Assembly: GCA_031969915.1 (NCBI GenBank)
Contig: DALYJJ010000081.1
Span: forward strand, 1-28,527
DNA length: 28,527 nucleotides
Direction of reading: 5' to 3'
Source of the DNA: DALYJJ01 sp031969915
GTDB lineage: Bacteria; Acidobacteriota; Terriglobia; Bryobacterales; Bryobacteraceae
The notes under the pieces were generated by a model. That model saw only the letters and a program-made list of their open reading frames with translations, was not told where the DNA came from and ran no database searches. Shown in pieces: positions 23,181-28,527 of the stretch (the stretch's first letter is position 1; each line of letters begins with the position of its first letter). The position numbers were made by a program, and so were the translations under genes.

Positions 23181-25448
23181 TCAGACTTTCACTGCGGCGG
23201 CCTGTGAGAGGCGCGCGTAGCAACTATGGCAGGCTTCGATGAAAAGCTGTGCTTCCTCGATCAGGCGGTGGGTCTGCTCGGCGTCCCGCGGCTGCCCGGC
23301 TTTGTCGTGCGCGCGCAGGTAGTAGTGGCCGAACTTTCCGCCCGCGAACGGGTCATGGAAGAGCTGCGTGTCGTAGAAATGCTCGCGGAAAGCGTCCGCG
23401 ATGGCTTGCGGCGTACCGCTGTGGAAGTGCTTGCGCCAGGCCAGCAGCGCGGCGGCGCCGTGGGACATGGACTCATACGCCAAACGGCCGGCCCGGGCGG
23501 CGTCGCCCTGCTCCAGGGCCAACTGCGCCTCGAAGACCTCGCGCTCGCAGGCGGTGAGTTGAAATTCGAGCGGCGTCACCACTTCGCCGGCGCATTCGCC
23601 GACGCCGATGTCGCCGATCGTGTACTCGCGCGGGTCGTGCCAATCGGAGTAGAGCGAGGGCTCGGCGTCATGCGCGGGCAGGGTCATCAAATCCTCCAGC
23701 ATCCTCTTGCATTCCGCCTTGCCGATGCGGCGGATGAAGGACTGGAAGGTCTCGCCCGGCGAACGCTCGGCCCGGAAACGAGCCGTAATGCGCGCCACGG
23801 TTTCGGGAATTCGTTTGGACGGCACCGCTCCGATGGCCAGGCCATAGGAGCCCGCGTTCTCGCTCCACTGGCCGCCCAGCACAACCTGGAAATGGGGCGC
23901 GGCGAATCCGCCTTTGTTCCGGCTGACGCCGTAGAAGCCCAGATCGGCGATGTGGTGCTGGCCGCAGGAATTGAAACAGCCGCTCACCTTGATCCGAAGA
24001 TCGCGGATCGCTTCGTCGGCCGCAAGATCGCTTTCGGCCAGCCGCAGGCGAAGCTCGCCCGCGAGGCCGCGGGACGAGGAGATCCCCAACTTGCACGTAT
24101 CGGTGCCGGGGCAAGCGGTGATGTCGACAATGGTGCCCGCCCCCGGCGCGTGCAGCGCGAGCGCCTTGAGGTCTTCGTACAAGGCGGGGAGGTCGCCTTC
24201 GCTCACCCAGCGCAGCACCAGGTTCTGCTCTACGGTGGTGCGGATGGTCTCCTGGACGTACGTGCGCGCGATCCCGGCAAGGCCCCGGAGCTGGTCGGCG
24301 GTGATGTCGCCCAGCGGAAGCGCTACGGTGACCGTCGCGTAGCCGTGCTGCCGCTGCTCATACACGTTCGATTGCTTCCAGGCCTTGAACTCCCTGGAAA
24401 GCGCCGGAGCGATGGCGAGCAAGGTCGGAGGTTTCAGAGGCTGCTCGGTATGGCGGTCGAGATCCGCCAGGTAGGAGGTCCAGCGTGGATCGTGCGGCAG
24501 GAGCGCTCGCTCTTCCAAGACCAGGCGCCGGAACTCCTCCAGACCCAGCTTGGCCACCAGGAACTTCAGGCGCGCGGTGTTGCGGTTCTTCTTTTCGCCG
24601 AGCCGCGCGAAGACCCGCGCCATGGCCTGCGCCGTGGGCAGCAGTTCCTCTTCCCTCAGGAACTCGTCGAACAGTTTGGCCTGATAAGGAACGGTGCCCA
24701 GGCCGCCGCCAACGTAGGTTTCAAAGCCGCGCACCGTCCTGCCATCCACCACGCGCGTGCGCGCCACGCAACCCAGGTCGTGGATGCGGACCAGCGCGCA
24801 GGGATTTGTGTCGCACCCGGAGAACGCCACTTTGAACTTGCGCCCGAAGTCCTGCGCGTCGGGATGCCCCAACAGGAAGTACGCCAGGGCGTGGGAGTAG
24901 GGAGTGACGTCAAAGGCCTGATCGCGGCATACGCCGGCCAGCGGGCAGGCCGTCACGTTGCGCACCGTGTTCCCGCACGCCTCGCGCGTGGTGATGCCGG
25001 CCGCGGCCAGCCGGCGCATCAGCGCGGGCGTGTCCTCAATGTGCACGAAGTGAAGCTGCACATCCTGACGCGTGGTGATGTGCGCGATGTTGTCCGAGTA
25101 CTCTTCGGCCAGCTCCGCCAGCACTTCGAGCTGGCGTGCGTTCAAGCCGCCGAACGGGATCTTGATCCGCTGCATGCCGGGAGCGTCCCAGAGCGTGTGG
25201 GGGCCCTTGGTGGTGGTGGCGTCGCGATAGGCGAGCTGGCGCGCGGCGATGCCGTCGTGGCGCTGCCCGTTGTCGTACCGCTGCCCATAGGCGCCGCGGC
25301 GCAGACGCGTTTCTGCGAAGACCTTGTCCTCGATCTTACCCTGCTTCTTCAGCGCGATTTCGTGTTCGAACACGTCGATCTCCGCGGAGAGCTCGGGCGG
25401 GACGTTTGCTCCGAGGTGGTCCTTCCAGCGTGAATTGCTCGGTTTCAT
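23181..25448 (-). CDS. Siroheme nitrite/sulfite reductase with C-terminal extension
   Basis: The 755-residue enzyme should reduce sulfite or nitrite by six electrons using siroheme bridged to a [4Fe-4S] cluster. The cluster cysteines are C446 and C452 (TACPGTDTCKLG) and C491 and C495 (SGCFNSCGQHH). The duplicated ferredoxin-like and NIR_SIR halves occupy about 85-330 and 370-590. The N-terminal half carries additional cysteines in mirror positions: C168 and C174 (TACPLAGVC) and C212 and C217 (SGCDTNPC). After residue about 600 a 150-residue extra region follows (ECAGEVVTPLEF, then a helical YESMSHGAAALLAWRKHF), which resembles a HEPN-like bundle. Sulfite versus nitrite cannot be decided. ATG 25448 is the natural start; the upstream frame is antisense to kduD. 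Confidence 0.9.
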   Translation of the reverse strand: MKPSNSRWKDHLGANVPPELSAEIDVFEHEIALKKQGKIEDKVFAETRLRRGAYGQRYDNGQRHDGIAARQLAYRDATTTKGPHTLWDAPGMQRIKIPFGGLNARQLEVLAELAEEYSDNIAHITTRQDVQLHFVHIEDTPALMRRLAAAGITTREACGNTVRNVTACPLAGVCRDQAFDVTPYSHALAYFLLGHPDAQDFGRKFKVAFSGCDTNPCALVRIHDLGCVARTRVVDGRTVRGFETYVGGGLGTVPYQAKLFDEFLREEELLPTAQAMARVFARLGEKKNRNTARLKFLVAKLGLEEFRRLVLEERALLPHDPRWTSYLADLDRHTEQPLKPPTLLAIAPALSREFKAWKQSNVYEQRQHGYATVTVALPLGDITADQLRGLAGIARTYVQETIRTTVEQNLVLRWVSEGDLPALYEDLKALALHAPGAGTIVDITACPGTDTCKLGISSSRGLAGELRLRLAESDLAADEAIRDLRIKVSGCFNSCGQHHIADLGFYGVSRNKGGFAAPHFQVVLGGQWSENAGSYGLAIGAVPSKRIPETVARITARFRAERSPGETFQSFIRRIGKAECKRMLEDLMTLPAHDAEPSLYSDWHDPREYTIGDIGVGECAGEVVTPLEFQLTACEREVFEAQLALEQGDAARAGRLAYESMSHGAAALLAWRKHFHSGTPQAIADAFREHFYDTQLFHDPFAGGKFGHYYLRAHDKAGQPRDAEQTHRLIEEAQLFIEACHSCYARLSQAAAVKV

Positions 25449-25461
25449 TCGATCTGTATTA

Positions 25462-25490
25462 ACTTTATCGAGATTGGGGCCATTGGGCAA
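25462..25490 (-). promoter_or_regulatory. Possible promoter for the nitrite/sulfite reductase operon
   Basis: On the minus strand TTGCCC (25485-25490), 17 bases, then TAAAGT (25462-25467). The -10 ends 13 bases before ATG 25448, giving a very short leader. A second -10-like TAATAC (25456-25461) lies still nearer the start codon. Confidence 0.4.
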
Positions 25491-25512
25491 GCCGAGGCCC
25501 CACGGGGGGGAC

Positions 25513-25542
25513 TTGCGCGGGGGCACAAGAGTGAAATAATAC
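25513..25542 (+). promoter_or_regulatory. Possible promoter for kduD
   Basis: TTGCGC (25513-25518), 18 bases, then TAATAC (25537-25542). The GTG start at 25547 follows after four bases and no Shine-Dalgarno site is seen, so the transcript may be leaderless. Confidence 0.4.
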
Positions 25543-25546
25543 GCGC

Positions 25547-26320
25547 GTGTCTGTTCTCGATCTCTTTCGTTTGGATGGGCAGCGCGCGCTGGTAACAGGA
25601 TCGCGGCGCGGGATTGGGCGGGCGATGGCAATCGCGCTGGCGGAGGCGGGCGCGGACATTGTCGGAGTCAGCCGGCACATGCAGTGCGATTCCGGTTGCG
25701 AGGTGGGAAAGGTAATCGAAGGGCTGGGCCGCGAGTTCCGTCCGTACGCATGCGATCTGGGCGATCGCACCGCGCTGTATCACTTCGTGGACCGCCTCTT
25801 CGTGGACTACGAGCGAATCGACATCCTGGTGAACAACGCCGGCACGATTTTGCGGCGGCCGGCGGCGGAGCATCCGGACGACTACTGGGACGAAGTGCTG
25901 GAAACGAACCTGACGGCGCCGTTCCTGCTGGCGCGCGAGATTGGCAAACGGATGGTGGCGCGCGGTTCCGGGAAGATCATCTTCACGGCCTCCCTGTTGA
26001 GCTTCCAGGGCGGTGTCACCGTGCCAGGGTACGCCGCGAGCAAAGGCGGGGTGGCGCAGTTGGCCAAAGCGCTGGCGAACGAATGGGCGGCGCACGGAGT
26101 GCAGGTGAACGCGATCGCGCCGGGCTACATTGCCACCGCCAACACGGAGCCGTTGCGCGAAGATCGGGAACGGCGGCGGGCGATTGAAAGCCGGATTCCG
26201 GCGGGCCGGTGGGGGTCGCCGGAGGACCTGGCGGGCGCGACGGTGTTTCTCGCGTCGCGAGCGTCGGACTACGTGAACGGAGCTGTGCTGACGGTGGACG
26301 GCGGCTGGCTGGGGCGATGA
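25547..26320 (+). CDS. kduD: 2-dehydro-3-deoxy-D-gluconate 5-dehydrogenase (KduD)
   Basis: The 257-residue short-chain dehydrogenase matches KduD strongly: NAD-binding TGSRRGIG (17-24), NNAG (96-99), and the catalytic set N121, S149, Y162, K166 in ASLLSFQGGVTVPGYAASKGG. The downstream VNAIAPGYIATANTEPLR, IPAGRWGSPEDL and ASDYVNGAVLTVDGGWL are nearly signature for KduD. It interconverts 2,5-diketo-3-deoxygluconate and 2-keto-3-deoxygluconate in pectin or uronate breakdown. No KduI, lyase or transporter is near, so it may serve another sugar. GTG 25547 is chosen; no Shine-Dalgarno site is visible. It is divergent from the reductase operon with 98 bases between. Confidence 0.92.
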   Translation: MSVLDLFRLDGQRALVTGSRRGIGRAMAIALAEAGADIVGVSRHMQCDSGCEVGKVIEGLGREFRPYACDLGDRTALYHFVDRLFVDYERIDILVNNAGTILRRPAAEHPDDYWDEVLETNLTAPFLLAREIGKRMVARGSGKIIFTASLLSFQGGVTVPGYAASKGGVAQLAKALANEWAAHGVQVNAIAPGYIATANTEPLREDRERRRAIESRIPAGRWGSPEDLAGATVFLASRASDYVNGAVLTVDGGWLGR

Positions 26321-26542
26321 ACGAAACGCGCCGATTTCCGGCCGATATCGGGAACGGACCGTTCGCCTCCTGCGTACTTCCCCGATGAGGCGTAGCCTAT
26401 GGTTGCTCCGACGATGCCCGCCACCCCCTGCCTTCCGAGGCTCCGCAAGGCCAAGCCCTAGAACTGTTTGCGGTACGCAACCCAGGCCCTGCATGGCGCC
26501 GGAGCCGCCGTGTGTGTTACGCCCAAACGAGAGGAAAACGAA
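26321..26542 (+). promoter_or_regulatory. 222-base intergenic region upstream of the SPFH gene
   Basis: No gene of note is seen here. It holds a ten-base palindrome CCGATATCGG (26342-26351) and the inverted repeat TTGCG-GTA-CGCAA (26468-26480), which is operator-like. GAGAGGA (26529-26535) is the ribosome-binding site of the next gene. No clear -10/-35 pair was found. Confidence 0.4.
26468..26480. repeat. 13-base inverted repeat TTGCG-GTA-CGCAA
   Basis: Perfect five-base arms around GTA, 63 bases upstream of the SPFH start. It could be a regulator-binding site or chance. Confidence 0.3.
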
Positions 26543-28357
26543 ATGACAACGCTTTTCTGGACACTAGCCGCGGGAGCGGCGCTGGTGTTGACGGTGCTCT
26601 TGAGCCAGGTGCTCTTTGGTTGGGTCCTGATCCGGGAAGACCAAGTCGGGCACGTGGTGAAGAAATTCGGATCGCGGCAACTGCCGGCGGGGCGCATTGT
26701 GGCCATCGAGGGCGAAGCAGGCTACCAGGCCGCGACGCTCCCGCCGGGGCTGCATTTCTGGTTCTGGCCGTGGATGTACCGCGTGGACAAGAAGAACGTG
26801 GTGCGCATTGAGCCGGGCAAGATCGGCCTGGTTGTCGCCAAGGACGGCGCTCCGCTGGCCGCGGACCGCATCCTGGCGCGCCGCGTGGAGTGCGACAACT
26901 TCCAGAACGCCGAGAGCTTCCTGCGCAACGGCGGTCAGCGGGGCAAGCAGAGCGCCGTGCTTACGGCCGGCATGTACCGCATCAACCTAGTGCTGTTCGA
27001 AGTGTTCACCGCGGAGGTGACCACGATCCCGCGCGACAAGGTGGGCATCGTGACGGCCTTTGACGGCTCGCCGATGCCGAAGGGCGAAATGGCCGCGCCG
27101 GTGGTGGAGGGACACGCGAGTTTCCAGGAGCCGGAAGTGTTTCTGGCCGGCGGCGGGTGCCGCGGTTTACAGGAGCAGATCATTCTGGCCGGCCAGTACA
27201 ACCTGAACCCGTGGTTCGCGGAAGTGAAGCTGACGGACCTGTTTGAGGTGCCGATCGGCTGGGTGGGCGTGGTGGTGAGTTTCGTGGGCAAGGAGCTCAA
27301 GGACATCTCCGGCGAAGCCTTCACGCACGGCAACATCGTGCCGCGCGGCGGCAAGGGCGTGTGGTCGGAGCCGCTCTATCCGGGCAAACATCCGCTCAAC
27401 ATGGACTGCATGCGCGTGGAACTGGTGCCCACCACGAACATCGTGCTGAACTGGGCCAACGCCCGAACCGAGGCGCACAAGCTCGATGAGAAGCTGTCCA
27501 CCATCTCCGTGCGCTCGCGCGACGGCTTCACGTTCAACCTGGACGTGAGCCAGATCATCAACATCGGCGCACCGAAAGCGCCGTGGGTGATCAGCCGGGT
27601 TGGCAGCGTGAAGAACCTGGTGAACCAGGTGCTGGAGCCCCTGGTGGGCAACTACTTCCGCAACTCGGCGCAGAACTACATCGTGCTGGACTTTCTCTCG
27701 GCGCGCAGCGAGCGGCAGAAGGAGGCCCGCGAGCATATCTCGAAGGCGATTGCCGATTACGATGTGCAGAGCGTCGACTCGCTGATCGGCGACATCACGC
27801 CGCCGCAGTCGCTGATGGACACGCTGACCGCGCGCAAGCTCGCCGAGGAGCAGAAGAAGACGTACGAAGCCGAGCGCGAGGCGCAGGAAACCCGCAAGAC
27901 GCTGGAGGCGGAAAAGGCGCTGGCCGAGAAGCAGCGCGAGCTGGTGAACGAAGAGCAGAATATCCTGATCGCGCAGCGGCGGGCGCAGTCGGCTGTGCGC
28001 CAGGCGGAAGGCGAGTCCACTGCAATCTCCACGCGCGCGGCCGGTGAAGCGGAAGCCATCCGGCGCCGCGGCACAGCGGAGGCGGAGATCTCCGCGGTGA
28101 AGGGCGAGAACGAAGCGCGGGCGATCCAGGCCGTGGGTCTGGCGCGCGCCGAGGCAGCCCGCAAGGGTGTCGAGGCGATGGGCGAGTACTACGGTATTCT
28201 GCAGATCTTCAGCATCCTGGCGGAGAAGGGCATTCGCCTCACGCCGGATGTACTGGTGGGCGGCGGAGCGGCGGGCGGTACGGCTTCCGACGCCGTGCTG
28301 GCGCTGCTGGCCGCGCAGATGAACCGGGCCGGCGCGCGGCCGGCGGGAGCCGCTTAA
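26543..28357 (+). CDS. SPFH/band-7 membrane protein with four tandem N-terminal beta modules
   Basis: The 604-residue protein has one N-terminal membrane helix (residues 5-26). Four similar beta modules follow, at about 33-78, 86-153, 158-227 and 235-292. Each begins with a VG-x-VV or IGLVV strand plus a glycine turn and ends with an PG/AG-x-Y/H-x-(L/I)N strand, as in AGMYRIN, AGQYNLNP and PGKHPLN. An SPFH domain (about 293-430) and a long charged coiled coil (about 431-540, EAEREAQETRKTLEAEKAL) follow. SPFH proteins form membrane-linked oligomers or cages. The start ATG 26543 has GAGAGGA 7 bases upstream. The C-terminus is Gly/Ala-rich. Its stop overlaps the convergent rmlD stop by 4 bases. 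Module boundaries are by eye. Confidence 0.87.
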   Translation: MTTLFWTLAAGAALVLTVLLSQVLFGWVLIREDQVGHVVKKFGSRQLPAGRIVAIEGEAGYQAATLPPGLHFWFWPWMYRVDKKNVVRIEPGKIGLVVAKDGAPLAADRILARRVECDNFQNAESFLRNGGQRGKQSAVLTAGMYRINLVLFEVFTAEVTTIPRDKVGIVTAFDGSPMPKGEMAAPVVEGHASFQEPEVFLAGGGCRGLQEQIILAGQYNLNPWFAEVKLTDLFEVPIGWVGVVVSFVGKELKDISGEAFTHGNIVPRGGKGVWSEPLYPGKHPLNMDCMRVELVPTTNIVLNWANARTEAHKLDEKLSTISVRSRDGFTFNLDVSQIINIGAPKAPWVISRVGSVKNLVNQVLEPLVGNYFRNSAQNYIVLDFLSARSERQKEAREHISKAIADYDVQSVDSLIGDITPPQSLMDTLTARKLAEEQKKTYEAEREAQETRKTLEAEKALAEKQRELVNEEQNILIAQRRAQSAVRQAEGESTAISTRAAGEAEAIRRRGTAEAEISAVKGENEARAIQAVGLARAEAARKGVEAMGEYYGILQIFSILAEKGIRLTPDVLVGGGAAGGTASDAVLALLAAQMNRAGARPAGAA

Positions 28358-28527
28358 CCGTTCGGTACAGCGGCCGATTCGCGGGCGACGAAGTAGCTGG
28401 CCAGCGCGTCGGCGAGCGGAGGCATGGGAGGCACCCCCAGCGCCTCCGCTTTCCGGTTGGAGAGCGCCGAGTAGGCCGGGCGGCGCGCGGCGGTTCGGTA
28501 TTCGCGCTCGGTGGTCGCCCTCAGCTC
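28354..28527 (-). CDS. rmlD: C-terminal end of dTDP-4-dehydrorhamnose reductase (cut by window edge)
   Basis: The last 57 residues of a minus-strand gene are visible, with the start outside the window. The reading is TAARRPAYSALSNRKAEALG, then PPMPPLADALASYF and a short tail. The RRPAYSALSNRKAEALG pattern is the characteristic late region of RmlD/RfbD, which makes dTDP-L-rhamnose from dTDP-4-keto-L-rhamnose for cell-surface polysaccharide. The assignment rests on this short segment, so it is good but not certain. Its TAA stop (28354-28356) overlaps the last bases of the SPFH gene (stop 28355-28357), so the two genes are convergent with no intergenic space. Confidence 0.75.
   Translation of the reverse strand, partial: ELRATTEREYRTAARRPAYSALSNRKAEALGVPPMPPLADALASYFVARESAAVPNG

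Noticed and set aside
23226..25433. Open frame of 735 codons on the plus strand
   Set aside because: It is antisense to the siroheme reductase, whose cluster cysteines prove the minus strand is coding.
26342..26351. Palindrome CCGATATCGG after kduD as a terminator
   Set aside because: There is no loop of usable size and no T-run, so it was not called a terminator.
26317..26388. Small frame of 23 codons overlapping the kduD stop as ATGA
   Set aside because: No composition bias, motif or ribosome-binding site, so chance is the simplest reading.
1..28527. CRISPR array, insertion sequence, tRNA or rRNA
   Set aside because: No spaced direct repeats, transposase-like proteins or RNA-gene signatures were seen on either strand.

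Overview
The window is a dense, GC-rich (roughly two-thirds G+C) bacterial chromosome segment with no rRNA, tRNA, phage, transposon or CRISPR. Gene content points to an Acidobacteriota genome of the Solibacter/Bryobacter type. The signs are Tat-exported Gfo/Idh/MocA oxidoreductases beside sugar-phosphate-isomerase-like proteins, an FG-GAP propeller protein, large secreted proteins, an ECF sigma/zinc anti-sigma pair and a diverged Hfq-like protein with an N-terminal extension. The taxonomic call is inference from gene families, not from a marker gene.

Region 1 (1-2816, +) is a tightly overlapping housekeeping operon: the 3' end of coaBC, a family-4 uracil-DNA glycosylase, tmk and holB. Region 2 (2817-5115) holds small genes. 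An Hfq-like RNA chaperone has its own leader hairpin. A convergent minus-strand pair follows: a four-cysteine protein of unknown function and a hotdog thioesterase. Then come a small TPR protein and a convergent GNAT acetyltransferase. Region 3 (5116-10107, +) has two large secreted proteins, a 750-residue unknown and an M14 metallopeptidase. Region 4 (10111-12823) has ribA (-) divergent from a LytS-type sensor kinase (+), which is followed by a methyltransferase.

Region 5 (12898-17391, +) is the most distinctive metabolic unit. It is four genes joined by three successive ATGA overlaps: a secreted seven-motif FG-GAP propeller, a TIM-barrel sugar isomerase/epimerase-like protein, a cytoplasmic Gfo/Idh/MocA oxidoreductase and a Tat-exported Gfo/Idh/MocA oxidoreductase. 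It looks like a carbohydrate oxidation/isomerisation module of unknown substrate. Region 6 (17440-22138, +) has a small secreted beta-rich protein, an ECF sigma factor overlapping its zinc-binding anti-sigma factor, a GH63/MGH1-like glycoside hydrolase and a YdcF-like DUF218 protein.

Region 7 (22142-25448, -) is an operon of a siroheme nitrite/sulfite reductase with extra cysteines and a C-terminal extension, a 181-residue unknown, and a bacteriohemerythrin with all its iron ligands. Region 8 (25547-28527) has kduD, then a 604-residue SPFH protein with four tandem beta modules in front of its SPFH domain, an order that recalls major vault protein. The window closes on the minus strand with the C-terminal 57 residues of a dTDP-4-dehydrorhamnose reductase, which overlaps the SPFH stop codon.

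A recurring regulatory trait is a -10-like TANNNT hexamer only about 4-13 bases before the start codon of several genes that lack a clear Shine-Dalgarno site. This suggests leaderless or near-leaderless transcripts.
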